A stretch of DNA of 64,000 nucleotides from Silicimonas sp. GTDB lineage: Bacteria > Pseudomonadota > Alphaproteobacteria > Rhodobacterales > Rhodobacteraceae. A program made the position numbers and the translations under genes. Positions 36,400 through 46,357 of this stretch are shown here, one piece after another. The notes below the pieces were generated by a model that saw only the letters and a program-made list of their open reading frames with translations, did no database searches and had not been told where the DNA came from. Positions within the stretch are counted from its first letter, which is position 1. Each line of letters begins with the position of its first letter. The stretch lies in the NCBI GenBank assembly GCA_022819605.1, contig JAJEGW010000198.1:1-64000 (forward strand), given 5' to 3'.

Positions 36400-37311
36400 A
36401 TGTTGAGAAGTGGAGTCCTTCTGACGGCAATTCTGGCCATTGCGGCCGCCATTGCCCTCTCGTCCATCTTCATCGTGGATGAGCGCGAGAAGGCGCTGGT
36501 TCTGCAGTTCGGCCAGATCAAGCAGGTCAAGACAGAGCCCGGCTTGGGATTCAAGATCCCCATCATCCAGGAAGTCGTGCGCTATGATGGCCGAATCCTG
36601 TCTCTCGACACGCCCGAAATCGAGATCACGCCCTCGGACGACAGGCGGCTGGTTGTCGACGCCTTCACACGCTATCGCATCGGCCATCAGGACGAGGACA
36701 TCGTCCAGTTCCGCCAGGCCGTGGGACCGGGCGGCGTGCGATTCGCCGAGGACCGACTGTCATCGATCCTCATCGACGAAATCCGGGCGGTCCTGGGTGC
36801 GGAGGGCGTGACCTCGAACACGATCCTGTCCCCCGAAAGGGCTGAGCTCATGAACCGAATCCGGGCCAATGCGGACGCGGAAGCGGCGGCGTTGGGGCTT
36901 GACGTTGTTGACGTGCGGCTGAAGCAGACCAACCTCCCCGAGCAAAACCTCGCGGCCACGTTTGACCGGATGCGCGCGGAGCGCGAACGGGAAGCGACTG
37001 ACGAGCGGGCCCGAGGGGCGGAGGCCGCCCAAAGGGTCCAGGCTCAGGCCGACAGGACGGTGGTCGAAATCGTTTCCGAAGCCAACCGCGAAGCCGAAAT
37101 CGTCCGCGGCGAGGCGGATGCAGAACGCAACTCGATCTTCGCCGCTGCCTATGGCGCAGACGAGGGCTTCTTCCGGTTCTACCGGTCGCTTGCAGCCTAC
37201 GAGCGAGCCCTCCAGGGACAGAACTCGACGCTTGTAATTACGCCTGACAGCGAGTTCTTCGAGTTCCTGGACGGTGTCGGCATGGAGCCCGTCGGCACGG
37301 CGGCAAATTAA
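36400..37311 (+). CDS. hflC: Membrane protease regulator HflC (SPFH/stomatin family)
   Basis: The protein has 303 residues, with one N-terminal membrane anchor (GVLLTAILAIAAAIALSSIFIV), then VDEREKALVLQFGQIKQV, the SPFH domain, and a coiled segment (RMRAEREREATDERARGAEAAQR) ending in the family tail (GFFRFYRSLAAYERAL...TLVITPDSEFFEFL). It is the partner of HflK in the FtsH-associated complex. DUF2065 follows after 5 bases. Confidence 0.95.
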   Translation: MLRSGVLLTAILAIAAAIALSSIFIVDEREKALVLQFGQIKQVKTEPGLGFKIPIIQEVVRYDGRILSLDTPEIEITPSDDRRLVVDAFTRYRIGHQDEDIVQFRQAVGPGGVRFAEDRLSSILIDEIRAVLGAEGVTSNTILSPERAELMNRIRANADAEAAALGLDVVDVRLKQTNLPEQNLAATFDRMRAEREREATDERARGAEAAQRVQAQADRTVVEIVSEANREAEIVRGEADAERNSIFAAAYGADEGFFRFYRSLAAYERALQGQNSTLVITPDSEFFEFLDGVGMEPVGTAAN

Positions 37312-37316
37312 GGGGC

Positions 37317-37502
37317 ATGGAACTCGCGCTTCTCGGGATCGGCCTCGTGCTTGTCATCGAAGGCCTTGTTCTCGCCTTGCTGCCGAATCGGCTGGACGAG
37401 CTGGTCAGGGCAATTGCATCCTGGCCGCTGGAGACCCGTCGGGCATGCGGTCTTGGCGCCCTTGCCGTTGGCGTGTTTCTGGTTTGGCTCGCACGAACCT
37501 AG
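37317..37502 (+). CDS. DUF2065 small membrane protein
   Basis: The protein has 61 residues and starts at ATG 37317, five bases after hflC. It has two membrane segments (LGIGLVLVIEGLVLALLP and CGLGALAVGVFLVWL) with a short polar turn, the layout of DUF2065. This gene commonly follows hflC in proteobacteria, so a role in the HflKC-FtsH complex is likely by context, though no activity is established. Confidence 0.85.
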   Translation: MELALLGIGLVLVIEGLVLALLPNRLDELVRAIASWPLETRRACGLGALAVGVFLVWLART

Positions 37503-37646
37503 TACCGTCCGCACCGACCAACCGGCGGATGCCTGGGCGGCAGCCGGTCCGGATGACTGCCTGAATCGCGACCGCAGGACGCCTTTTCTGCCAGGAATGT
37601 CGCGTAGAGACGCCCAAACGCCGCAAGTCTCCGGCAGGAACGGCTC

Positions 37647-39020
37647 ATGTTCCTGAGCGTTTTTGAAGTGTTCAAGGTGGGCGTCGGCCCATCGTCCTCA
37701 CACACCATGGGGCCGATGGTGGCCGCCGGACGGTTTCTCGAGACCCTCCGGACCTCCGCATTCAAGCCGCACGGCCTGCGCGCATCCTTGCACGGTTCGC
37801 TTGCGTTCACCGGCGTAGGCCACGCGACCGATCGTGCAGTGATCCTCGGTCTCGCGGGCTTCGAGCCCGACACCTATGACATGGCCAGAGCCGAGGCAGC
37901 CCTTAAGGAAATTCGCCAAGAAAAGCGTGTCACGCCGGATGGACTCGGCCCGCTTTCCTTCGATCCCGAAGCGGATCTCCGTTTTGACTACGATACGCCG
38001 CTGCCGGGGCACGCCAACGGCCTCAGGCTATATGCCACTGACGGCGAAGGCGACGTGATCCGGCATGAAACCTACTATTCCATCGGTGGCGGATTCGTCT
38101 TGACCGAAGCTGAGCTTGCGGAAGGCGGGAGCAAGGATGACGGCCCGTCTGTGCCTTACCCGTTCCGGTCGGCGGCCGAGATGCTTGAGATGGCGAGAAC
38201 CGACGGCAAGAGCGTTGCGGAGATGAAGCGGGCAAACGAGCTGACTCGAATGAGTTCCGCAGAGCTTGACACCGGCCTGCAGCGAATCTGGGAGGTCATG
38301 AACGAGTGCATGGAACGCGGCCTTAGCACCGAGGGCGAGCTTCCGGGTGGCTTGAACGTGCGTCGCCGCGCAGCCGCGATTCGTGCCGGCCTGGAGGCCG
38401 AACGCGGCACGAACCTGACTGCCCCGCACGTCGTGAATGACTGGATCAGCGCCTACGCCATGGCGGTCAACGAGGAAAACGCGGCTGGCGGCCAGGTTGT
38501 GACCGCCCCGACCAACGGTGCCGCCGGTGTGGTCCCGGCAACCATCCGTTACTGGATGGACCATGTGCCGAGCGCGCGTTCGTCACGCATTGGCGAATTC
38601 CTCCTGACCGCCTCTGCCATTGGCGCGCTCATAAAGCACAACGCATCGATCTCGGGAGCCGAATGCGGATGCCAGGCCGAAGTCGGCTCGGCCTCGGCAA
38701 TGGCTGCCGGCGGAATGGCCGCAGTGCTGGACGGCACGCCTGAGCAGGTGGAGAACGCCGCGGAAATTGCCCTTGAGCACCACCTCGGAATGACTTGCGA
38801 TCCCGTGAGGGGTCTGGTGCAGGTGCCTTGCATCGAACGAAACGGGCTCGGCGCGATCAAGGCGGTTTCGGCTGCATCGCTGGCGCTTCGCGGCGACGGC
38901 AAGCACTTCGTGCCGCTCGATGCCGCCATCGAGACCATGCGCCAGACCGGCGAGGACATGAGCAAAAAGTACAAGGAAACCGCTCTTGGCGGTCTCGCCG
39001 TCAACGTCCCGAACTGCTAG
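37647..39020 (+). CDS. sdaA: L-serine ammonia-lyase (L-serine deaminase)
   Basis: The protein has 457 residues, the single-chain type with beta and alpha domains joined. The N-terminal SSSHTMGPM block is typical, and the iron-sulfur cysteines lie in [17 protein letters not shown] and VPCIERN; the end reads [17 protein letters not shown]. It converts L-serine to pyruvate and ammonia with a 4Fe-4S cluster. The stop overlaps the end of nusB on the other strand by four bases, so the two are convergent and no terminator fits between them. Confidence 0.95.
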   Translation: MFLSVFEVFKVGVGPSSSHTMGPMVAAGRFLETLRTSAFKPHGLRASLHGSLAFTGVGHATDRAVILGLAGFEPDTYDMARAEAALKEIRQEKRVTPDGLGPLSFDPEADLRFDYDTPLPGHANGLRLYATDGEGDVIRHETYYSIGGGFVLTEAELAEGGSKDDGPSVPYPFRSAAEMLEMARTDGKSVAEMKRANELTRMSSAELDTGLQRIWEVMNECMERGLSTEGELPGGLNVRRRAAAIRAGLEAERGTNLTAPHVVNDWISAYAMAVNEENAAGGQVVTAPTNGAAGVVPATIRYWMDHVPSARSSRIGEFLLTASAIGALIKHNASISGAECGCQAEVGSASAMAAGGMAAVLDGTPEQVENAAEIALEHHLGMTCDPVRGLVQVPCIERNGLGAIKAVSAASLALRGDGKHFVPLDAAIETMRQTGEDMSKKYKETALGGLAVNVPNC

Positions 39021-39490
39021 CCCCGGGCCCGCTCCTTGAATGCCTCCGGCCGCGCTTCGCGCGCCATATGGTCCAGTACCGCGTTCACGAAGCTCTTTTC
39101 CCGCCCCTCGGGGAAGAATGCCTTTGCCACGTCCACAAACTCGGATATTATCACTCGTGGCGGTACCTCGCTCCCGACCAGTTCCGCACCTGCCGCGCGA
39201 AACAGCGCACGCAGAACGGGATCGATCCGGTCAATCGGCCACTTGGCCACAAGCGCCCGTTCCGTCATCTGGTCAATCCGCGCCTGCCAGGTCACGGCAT
39301 CGTCGACAAGCTGCCGAAACAGGCCCCGGTCACCCGCCGCCAGTTCCAAGCCGTCGAGCTCTTCGGCGAAACGGTGATCCTCGAACTCGGTCTGAACGGT
39401 CGTCGCCGACTGACCGCTCGCCTCCATCTGGAACAGCGCCTGCACCGCATGGAGCCGTGCGACGCTTCGCTTCTGCTGCAAGAGGGTCAT
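39017..39490 (-). CDS. nusB: Transcription antitermination factor NusB
   Basis: The protein has 157 residues, all-helical. Typical blocks are KRSVARLHAVQALFQME at the N-terminus and LRAAFRAAG-type (LRALFRAAGAEL), IISEFVDVAKAFF and FVNAVLDHMA. NusB pairs with NusE (S10) on boxA RNA for rRNA antitermination. It overlaps ribH (ATGA) as the last gene of the riboflavin operon, its usual place in alphaproteobacteria. Confidence 0.94.
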   Translation of the reverse strand: MTLLQQKRSVARLHAVQALFQMEASGQSATTVQTEFEDHRFAEELDGLELAAGDRGLFRQLVDDAVTWQARIDQMTERALVAKWPIDRIDPVLRALFRAAGAELVGSEVPPRVIISEFVDVAKAFFPEGREKSFVNAVLDHMAREARPEAFKERARG

Positions 39491-39999
39491 GAGAATCCGG
39501 AGACCTGAGCGGACCTGATCTCGCTCTCCGGTGGAGCAAAGCGCCGCTTGAGCGCAATGAGATGGAGCGCAGCGGCTGCAGCACCCCCGCCCTTGTTTTC
39601 GTTGCCGGGATCCGCACGCACCGCCGCCTGCTCGAGGGTTTCCACCGTCAGAATGCCGTTGCCAATGCAGGCGCCTTCAACGCCCAACAGCTGCAGGGCC
39701 CGGTTCGAATTGTCACAGACGGTCTCGTAATGCGTTGTTTCACCTCGAATCACGCAGCCCAGCGCGACGAAGCCGTCGTATTCAGCCTGCCTGAATGCAA
39801 TGCCAATGGCTGTCGGCACTTCCAGTGCACCCGGAACCTTGACCAGATCGACCTTGGCCGAGACCTTCGTCAGCTCGGCTTGGGCTCCGTCCACGAGATC
39901 AGTGGCGATATCAACGTAGTACGGGGCGACGACAATCAGCATCTTCGGCGGAGTTTCGAACACCGGCAGATCCAGCGTGTGGTGAGGCTGCCCGGCCAT
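39487..39999 (-). CDS. ribH: 6,7-dimethyl-8-ribityllumazine synthase
   Basis: The protein has 170 residues. Motifs: VPGALEVPTAI (substrate loop), ALGCVIRGETTHYETV with the conserved catalytic histidine, and GILTVETLEQA; the C-terminal helix region follows. It condenses the pyrimidine from the RibD branch with the butanone phosphate from RibB. It is tightly coupled: start overlaps the ribBA stop and its stop overlaps the nusB start. Confidence 0.95.
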   Translation of the reverse strand: MAGQPHHTLDLPVFETPPKMLIVVAPYYVDIATDLVDGAQAELTKVSAKVDLVKVPGALEVPTAIGIAFRQAEYDGFVALGCVIRGETTHYETVCDNSNRALQLLGVEGACIGNGILTVETLEQAAVRADPGNENKGGGAAAAALHLIALKRRFAPPESEIRSAQVSGFS

Positions 40000-41123
40000 C
40001 AGCCGAGATCCGAAATCGTGCGCGTACCGACAATTTCGAGGCCATAGGCCTCGAGCCCCACGATCTTTGGCTGGGGAGAATTGGTCAATAGAACAAGTTG
40101 CGACAGTCCGAGCGAGGACAAGATCTGTGCTCCCAAGCCATACTGCCTGAGCGTCTGCGGCGAAACGCTGTCTCCACCCTTCAGCTTCATTGTCGTGTCC
40201 CTGAGCAGCACCAGGACCCCGCGCCCTTCGTCCGCAATGAGTTGCATGGCATCGCCGAATTCGTTCCTTCGCCCCGCCGGCCCAAGGCCAAGCACGTCAA
40301 GCATCGGATCCAATGCATGCATTCTCACAAGGCAGGGTTCTGGCGAAGAAATGTCGCCCTTGACCAAAGCGATGTGCTCGTCGCCATGTGCGGTATCCGA
40401 ATAGATCCGCATCTCCCATTTGCCGCCAAACTCGGACGTGACCGTCTTGCGGCTTGTGACGGCAACAAGGTTGTCGTGTCGTCGTCGATAGGCAATGAGC
40501 TCACTGATCGTGCCGATCTTCAGGCCGTGCCGCTGTGCAAACGCGACCAGGTCCGGCAGACGGCTCATCGTGCCGTCCTCGTTCATGATCTCGCAGATCA
40601 CGGCGGACGGGTTCAAGCCCGCCAGGCGCGACACGTCAACCGCAGCCTCCGTGTGGCCCGCACGCACGAGCACCCCGCCGTCGCGTGCGCGCAAGGGGAA
40701 AATGTGCCCCGGCGTCGCGATGTCGGCGGCGGTCGTGGTCTGATCAATTGCCGCCGCTACCGTACGCGCGCGATCATGGGCGGAAATCCCGGTCGTGACT
40801 CCTTCCCGCGCCTCAATGGACACCGTGAATGCCGTCTCGTGCCGCGAGGAGTTATGGGACGCCATCAGTGGAAGGCCGAGCGCGTCGCAGCGCTCGCCGG
40901 TCAGCGAAAGGCAGATCAGCCCCCGCCCGTGCGTCGCCATGAAGTTGATCGCCTCGGGCGTCGCCATCTGGGCTGGAATGACCAAGTCACCCTCGTTCTC
41001 GCGATCCTCGTGATCGACGAGAATGAACATGCGGCCGTTCCGCGCATCCTCAGTGATTTCCTCGATCGAGGAAATGGCGTCACGCCAATGGCTTTCAACA
41101 GCTTGAGTGGCTTCTAGCGACAT
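39999..41123 (-). CDS. ribB: 3,4-dihydroxy-2-butanone-4-phosphate synthase with a degenerate GTP cyclohydrolase II-like domain
   Basis: 374 residues from ATG 41123; an in-frame start at 41159 would add 12. Residues about 15-210 are a complete RibB domain ([56 protein letters not shown]). Residues about 215-374 have the length and fold pattern of GTP cyclohydrolase II, but the zinc motif is lost: relatives have ECLTGDVFGSxRCDCG where this protein reads [21 protein letters not shown], with none of the three zinc cysteines. The second domain is therefore unlikely to hydrolyse GTP (RibBX-like), and a separate RibA should exist elsewhere. Confidence 0.92.
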   Translation of the reverse strand: MSLEATQAVESHWRDAISSIEEITEDARNGRMFILVDHEDRENEGDLVIPAQMATPEAINFMATHGRGLICLSLTGERCDALGLPLMASHNSSRHETAFTVSIEAREGVTTGISAHDRARTVAAAIDQTTTAADIATPGHIFPLRARDGGVLVRAGHTEAAVDVSRLAGLNPSAVICEIMNEDGTMSRLPDLVAFAQRHGLKIGTISELIAYRRRHDNLVAVTSRKTVTSEFGGKWEMRIYSDTAHGDEHIALVKGDISSPEPCLVRMHALDPMLDVLGLGPAGRRNEFGDAMQLIADEGRGVLVLLRDTTMKLKGGDSVSPQTLRQYGLGAQILSSLGLSQLVLLTNSPQPKIVGLEAYGLEIVGTRTISDLG

Positions 41124-41679
41124 CTGAAGAGCCCGGACTTTCCCATTGCGCCTCGCCAATAGCCCAGCGAAGGAACTAAGGCCAGAGGCAACGCCGCCGC
41201 CTTCGCGATGCCGAACCAGTGTTCGCTTGCCGATCCGCGCATTCGGCGGATTCGCGGCGATCCTTGAACGTCTTGTGCTGCGTCGCCCAGGCGCACGCGA
41301 TAGCTAACAAGCGTATCGACTTCGAGAATCACGCTTTCGCCCGACTTTGCTTCACCCATCGCCAAGGGGGCCACTTGCGAAGATCGACGGGCGGCATTTC
41401 CTGGCTCTCTTGTCGGCCACCTGATTTCAATGCGCCCGTCGAATCAGACGTCAAGGCCCTTGCGGGTCCCCGATCGTGCCAAGTAAGTTGGCCCGATCGG
41501 GAACGGTGCTTTGATGCGAATCCGACGGACCTTTTACATTCACCGCATTCGCCGCTAAGTTATCTTCAAGATCAGGGGGACGTCCCGAAATTTCGGGTTT
41601 TGCGTTAAATCTCGAAATCCATTGGCTGCCCTCAGGTCACAGCAAGCGCGCAAGCGCTCAGAAAGATACGGAGAATCTG
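41124..41679. other. Intergenic region ribBA / TAXI receptor
   Basis: Apart from the ribE fragment at 41276-41356 I see no gene in these 550 bases. The two genes diverge, so promoters for ribBA-ribH-nusB and for the transporter must lie here. Ribosome site for the transporter: AGATACGGAGAATCTG just before 41680. Confidence 0.4.
41276..41356 (-). pseudogene. Apparent fragment of a second ribE 3' end
   Basis: The minus strand here encodes GEAKSGESVILEVDTLVSYR followed by VRLGDAA. It aligns without gaps to the last 27 residues of the intact ribE at 45761-46357 (GDAKPGDKVNLEIDTLARYV followed by ARLNEAA), with 15 identities. The resemblance stops on both sides and the frame runs on, so this looks like a decayed copy rather than a gene. 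It lies directly upstream of ribBA, where ribE is usually found. Confidence 0.6.
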
Positions 41680-42651
41680 ATGAAACACATGAAAATCACT
41701 GCCGGCCTGCTGACAGCAGCGACACTTGCCTTTACCGGTCCTGCCGCAGCGCAGGATCAGCAGTTCATTTCGATCGGCACGGGCGGGGTGACGGGAGTCT
41801 ACTATCCAACCGGCGGCGCAATTTGCAGGCTTGTGAACCGCGACCGCAAGGAGCATGGTCTTCGCTGCGCCGTCGAGTCGACCGGCGGGTCGGTCTACAA
41901 CATCAATACGATCAAGGCTGGCGAACTGGAGTTCGGCGTGGCCCAATCCGACTGGCAATATCACGCCTACCACGGCACATCAAAATTCGCCGACAACCCT
42001 TTCCCCGAAATTCGGGCGATGTTCTCGGTACACCCCGAGCCCTTCACTCTGCTGGTGCGCAGCGACAGCGGCATCGACTCCTTTGAGGGACTCAAGGGCC
42101 ATCGTGTGAACGTGGGCAATCCAGGGTCTGGCCAGCGTGCCACGATGGAAGTGGTGATGGACGCCTTCGGCATTGCCATGGACGACTTTGCCCTGGCCAC
42201 CGAATACAAGGGCTCCGAAATGGCCAAGCAGATCTGCGACGACAACATTGACGCGATGATCTACACGATCGGTCACCCGGCCGCGGCCATCAAGGAAGCC
42301 ACCACCACCTGTGACGTGAAACTGGTCTCCGTGACCGGCGCGCCGATCGACAAGCTGGTGGCGGACAACCCCTTCTATCGCGTGGCCACGATTCCGGGCG
42401 GCATGTACGCTGGCACCGACACCGACACAACGACCTTTGGCGTGGGCGCGACCTTCGTAACCTCCGCGGATGTGCCGGAAGAGGTGGCCTATGTGGTCGC
42501 AAAGGCGGTGTTGGCCAATCTCGACGATTTCCGTGGCTTGCACCCGGCCTTTGCCAATCTCGACGCCAATCAAATGGTCAGCGACGGCCTTTCCGCTCCG
42601 CTGCATCCGGGGGCCGAGAGAGCTTACAAGGAATTGGGCTTGATGGAATAA
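41680..42651 (+). CDS. TAXI-family TRAP substrate-binding protein
   Basis: The protein has 323 residues with a clear signal peptide (KITAGLLTAATLAFTGPAAAQ, cleavage before DQQ). The mature part starts FISIGTGGVTGVYYPTGGAI, the hallmark of the TAXI type of receptor, and continues with FGVAQSDWQYHAYHG and VNVGNPGSGQRATMEVVMDAFG. It binds a substrate in the periplasm for the fused permease downstream. Relatives are linked to glutamate or other dicarboxylates, but the ligand is unknown here. Confidence 0.93.
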   Translation: MKHMKITAGLLTAATLAFTGPAAAQDQQFISIGTGGVTGVYYPTGGAICRLVNRDRKEHGLRCAVESTGGSVYNINTIKAGELEFGVAQSDWQYHAYHGTSKFADNPFPEIRAMFSVHPEPFTLLVRSDSGIDSFEGLKGHRVNVGNPGSGQRATMEVVMDAFGIAMDDFALATEYKGSEMAKQICDDNIDAMIYTIGHPAAAIKEATTTCDVKLVSVTGAPIDKLVADNPFYRVATIPGGMYAGTDTDTTTFGVGATFVTSADVPEEVAYVVAKAVLANLDDFRGLHPAFANLDANQMVSDGLSAPLHPGAERAYKELGLME

Positions 42652-42746
42652 GGCCATCACCCAGATTTCCTGAAACCTGCGCCAGCGCATCCCCGATGCG
42701 CTGGCGTACTTCCCTGTAGAACAAGAACCAACGACTGGCACGTGGG

Positions 42747-45374
42747 ATGACAGACGCCGCGAACAAAACTGCCGAGGACATGGTGGCGGAGGTCGACACC
42801 GGTGGTCGCGATGCCGGTCCGTTTGCAAAGCGACTGATCTTTGCGCTCTGCATAATCTGGTCGCTTTTTCAACTCTACATCGCCTCGAAGGTGCCCGGGG
42901 TTCTGGCCCAAATCACGGGCATTGGCGACTTTGCCAACATCGTGGCCCAGGCGCGCTACGTTCACCTGGCCTTCGCGCTGAGCCTCGCGACGCTGGCTTT
43001 TCCGATGTTCGGCCACAGAAACCGCATTCCGGTCTACGACTGGATCTTGCTGATCCTGGGCGTTGCCTCTTGCCTCTACCTTGTCATCTTCCGTTTTGAA
43101 ATTGCCGACCGGCCGGGCTTGTGGACCACGACGGACATCGCCGTCTCCGGAATCGGCATGTGCGTATTGATGGTGGCCGTCTTCCGGTCGCTTGGCCTGC
43201 CGCTGGTGATCATCGCCTCCGCCTTCCTCGCGCTGACCTTCTTCGGCGGCTACTCGGAATGGGTGGGCAGCGTCACCAACTATGGCGGTGCGTCCTTTGC
43301 CAAGGCGATGGGTCACTATTGGATGCAGACCGAGGGCGTGTTCGGCGTCGCGCTTGGCGTGTCCACGACAATGATCTTCCTCTTCGTGTTGTTCGGAGGG
43401 CTTCTGGAAAGGGCAGGCGGCGGCAACTGGTTCATCAAGGTGGCCATCGCGCTGCTCGGCGCTCTGCGAGGCGGTCCCGCAAAGGCGGCGGTGCTGTCAT
43501 CGATGATGACCGGCATGATTTCCGGCTCGTCCATTGCCAACACGGTCACCACTGGAACCTTCACCATCCCGTTGATGAAACGCATCGGCTTTGCGCCGGA
43601 AAAGGCCGGCGCGGTCGAAGTGGCCTCGTCAACCAATGGCCAGCTCACCCCGCCAGTGATGGGGGCCGCAGCCTTCCTGATGGTGGAATATGTCAACATT
43701 CCCTACTTCGAGGTCATCAAGCACGCCTTCCTGCCGGCGATAGTTTCCTACATCGCGCTGCTCTACATCGTACATCTGGAAAGCCTGAAGCTGGGCCTGC
43801 AAGGACTGAAAAAGCCAGGGCGGCAGATTGGCGTGATCATGATCCTGCTGCTCTTCCTGACCGGTTTCCTGGGCATGGCGGTAATCACGTTCTTCGTGAT
43901 TGGCTTCCGAGGCCTGTTGGAGACGGTGACGCCCGGCGCCTCGATCTATCCGGCCCTAGCGCTTTTGCTGCTGGCCTACCTGGCGCTTGTGTACGTGGCC
44001 TCGAGGTTTCCCGATGTTGTGGTCGATGACCCCAACAGCAAGGTGGTCGAGGCGCCACGGCTGACACCCACTTTCCTGGGCGGTGCGTACTATGCTCTGC
44101 CGATCTTCGTCCTGGTCTGGAACCTGATGGTGCGCACGGAGGATCTGGACCGCCTTTCGCCAGCGCTCTCAGCCTTCTGGGCGACAATCGCCATGATCAT
44201 CGTGGCATTGACGCACCGGCCTTTGAAAGCGATGTTCCGCGGCAGTGCCGACAGTGTCTCGGTACAGGCTCGAACCAGCTGGCACGACTTTGTCGCCGGG
44301 CTTGAAAGCGGCGCGCGCAACATGATCGGGATCGGCGTGGCGACCGGTGCCGCGGGCATCATCGTGGGAACCATCTCGCTTACCGGCGCTCATCAGATCA
44401 TCGGCCAGGTGATCGAGACCATTGCCGGCGACAACCTTATGATCCTGCTGCTGCTGGTGGCCGTGCTTTCGTTGATCCTCGGCATGGGCCTGCCGACAAC
44501 CGCCAACTACATCGTGGTCTCGTCGCTCATGGCGCCAGTCATCGTTTCGGTGGGCGCACAGTCGGGCCTCATCGTGCCGCTCATCGCCGTGCATCTCTTC
44601 GTGTTCTATTTCGGGATACTGGCGGATGACACGCCCCCGGTAGGCCTCGCCGCCTATGCGGCGGCGGCAATATCCCGCGGCGATCCGATCAAGACAGGCA
44701 TCGTGGGGTTCAGTTATGACATTCGCACCGCGCTCCTGCCCTTCATGTTTATCTTCAACACGGATCTCCTGCTGATTGACGTAGGGCTGGCCAAGGCGGT
44801 GCTGGTGTTCTTTGTCTCTCTAATCGCCATGCTGGTCTTTGCCGCGGTCACTCAAGGCTATTTCATCGCCAAGTCGCGCAAATGGGAATCCGTGATCTTG
44901 CTGCTCGTGGTGTTCATGCTTTTCAGGCCGGATTTCTTCCTCGATCAGTGGCAGGACAGGTACGCGGAGACGACAGGCCCTGCCGCGCTTGCCGCGCTTG
45001 AAGAACTGCCGGTCGGCTCGACGGCAAGGTTGCGTGTCTCGGCGCCAGACTTCGACACGGGTGAAGTGGGCACGATCACGCTGGCCTACACGGCCGAGGC
45101 CGAGGGCACCGGACTGGACAGGCTGGAAGCCGTGGGCCTGACGGTGCTGGAAAGCAACGGGATTCTCACATTGGAAGAACCCTTCCCGGGCACGCCCTAC
45201 TTCGAGCAACTGGCCAATGACTATGATTTCTACGGCGACATCCCGGCCCAGATCGAGGCGGTTGCGATCGAAAACGACCGGATGCCGAAGGAGATCTTTT
45301 TCATTCCGGCGCTGTTGATCCTATTGGTCATTGTCGCAATTCAGCGCCCCCGCGCCACGCAATCCGCATTTTGA
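42747..45374 (+). CDS. TRAP transporter permease, fused 4TM/12TM subunits
   Basis: The protein has 875 residues with about 16-18 membrane segments. It corresponds to DctQ and DctM fused in one chain, as is standard for TAXI systems. Landmarks: GLLERAGGGNWFIKVAIALLG, SGSSIANTVTTGTFTIPLMKR, NGQLTPPVMGAAAFLMVEY, GMGLPTTANYIVVSSLMAPV and ADDTPPVGLAAYAAAAIS. The C-terminal soluble part (about 735-850) is an unassigned beta-rich piece followed by a last membrane helix. It follows the receptor after 95 bases. Confidence 0.94.
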   Translation: MTDAANKTAEDMVAEVDTGGRDAGPFAKRLIFALCIIWSLFQLYIASKVPGVLAQITGIGDFANIVAQARYVHLAFALSLATLAFPMFGHRNRIPVYDWILLILGVASCLYLVIFRFEIADRPGLWTTTDIAVSGIGMCVLMVAVFRSLGLPLVIIASAFLALTFFGGYSEWVGSVTNYGGASFAKAMGHYWMQTEGVFGVALGVSTTMIFLFVLFGGLLERAGGGNWFIKVAIALLGALRGGPAKAAVLSSMMTGMISGSSIANTVTTGTFTIPLMKRIGFAPEKAGAVEVASSTNGQLTPPVMGAAAFLMVEYVNIPYFEVIKHAFLPAIVSYIALLYIVHLESLKLGLQGLKKPGRQIGVIMILLLFLTGFLGMAVITFFVIGFRGLLETVTPGASIYPALALLLLAYLALVYVASRFPDVVVDDPNSKVVEAPRLTPTFLGGAYYALPIFVLVWNLMVRTEDLDRLSPALSAFWATIAMIIVALTHRPLKAMFRGSADSVSVQARTSWHDFVAGLESGARNMIGIGVATGAAGIIVGTISLTGAHQIIGQVIETIAGDNLMILLLLVAVLSLILGMGLPTTANYIVVSSLMAPVIVSVGAQSGLIVPLIAVHLFVFYFGILADDTPPVGLAAYAAAAISRGDPIKTGIVGFSYDIRTALLPFMFIFNTDLLLIDVGLAKAVLVFFVSLIAMLVFAAVTQGYFIAKSRKWESVILLLVVFMLFRPDFFLDQWQDRYAETTGPAALAALEELPVGSTARLRVSAPDFDTGEVGTITLAYTAEAEGTGLDRLEAVGLTVLESNGILTLEEPFPGTPYFEQLANDYDFYGDIPAQIEAVAIENDRMPKEIFFIPALLILLVIVAIQRPRATQSAF

Positions 45375-45760
45375 GCAACTGACGGCACTTCTGCCTCGAC
45401 ACTTGCCGCGAGGTCGTGAACATGTGCCTGGATCTCTCGTCACAGATCTTGTTGAAATGCAGATGCAGCGGGACACCCCTGCGGAGCTTGATCGCAATGT
45501 CGAAGCACGCAATGCATGGCTTCGCACGGCCTGTCTGAGAGATGTGCGGACACTCCTTCCGCAGATGTTCATGAGGTTTCCCGCAGGCAATCCCCCGGAC
45601 AGGGGCGAACCGGACTTATGATGGCAGCAGGAAGGAAAGACTCTCTCAAGGAGCTTGCCGAAGCCAATCAGTAATCCGGGAACGTGTTTGCCGTGGCGCA
45701 GGGCCAACGTCCCTGCCAGCAATCTGACAGTGAGCGGATCCGCGTTGAACCGCGAGCGCC
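45375..45760. other. Intergenic region permease / ribE, no supported gene
   Basis: 386 bases between convergent genes. Frames on both strands are open here but lack ribosome sites and recognisable products. No strong hairpin with a T run stood out. Confidence 0.35.
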
Positions 45761-46357
45761 TCAGGCTGCCTCGTTCAGGCGCGCCACGTAGCGGGCAAGC
45801 GTGTCAATTTCGAGATTTACCTTGTCGCCCGGCTTTGCGTCGCCCCAGGTCGTGACAGCCTTGGTGTGAGGGATGAGGTTTATGTCGAAGCGCGCACCGT
45901 CAACCTCGTTCACTGTCAATGACGTGCCGTTCAATGCAACCGACCCCTTGGGAGCGATGAACCTGGCGAGTTCAGCCGGGGCGTCAAGATCCATCCTCGT
46001 GCTATCGCCCTCTTCCCGGATGTCCCCGACCACCGCGATTCCGTCGACGTGCCCCGAAACGATATGCCCTCCGATCTCGTCACCGACCTTGAGGGAGCGT
46101 TCCAAGTTGATGCGCCAGCCCGGTTCCCACTGGCCTAGGTTCGTCCTGGAAAGCGTTTCCTCGCTCGCCTGCACGGCAAACCACGTGCGCGGGTCGCGCC
46201 CAACATCAGTCACGGTTAGACAGACCCCGTCACAGGCAACCGATGCTCCTATGTCGAGGTTGTCGGCCTCGTAGGAGGTTCCAATTCTGACATCGAGAAC
46301 ACCTGCGCGCTCGACGCTGAGGATTTCGCCAATGTCGGTCACAATGCCAGTGAACAT
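45761..46357 (-). CDS. ribE: Riboflavin synthase alpha subunit
   Basis: The protein has 198 residues, made of two lumazine-binding repeats: MFTGIVTDIGEI...IGASVACDGVCLTV (first) and GGHIVSGHVDGIAVV...GSVALNGTSLTVNEV (second). It dismutates two 6,7-dimethyl-8-ribityllumazine molecules into riboflavin and the pyrimidine. The ribD gene precedes it with 190 bases between, an unusually wide gap for this operon. ribBA, which normally follows, is 4.6 kb away across a transporter on the other strand. Confidence 0.95.
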   Translation of the reverse strand: MFTGIVTDIGEILSVERAGVLDVRIGTSYEADNLDIGASVACDGVCLTVTDVGRDPRTWFAVQASEETLSRTNLGQWEPGWRINLERSLKVGDEIGGHIVSGHVDGIAVVGDIREEGDSTRMDLDAPAELARFIAPKGSVALNGTSLTVNEVDGARFDINLIPHTKAVTTWGDAKPGDKVNLEIDTLARYVARLNEAA

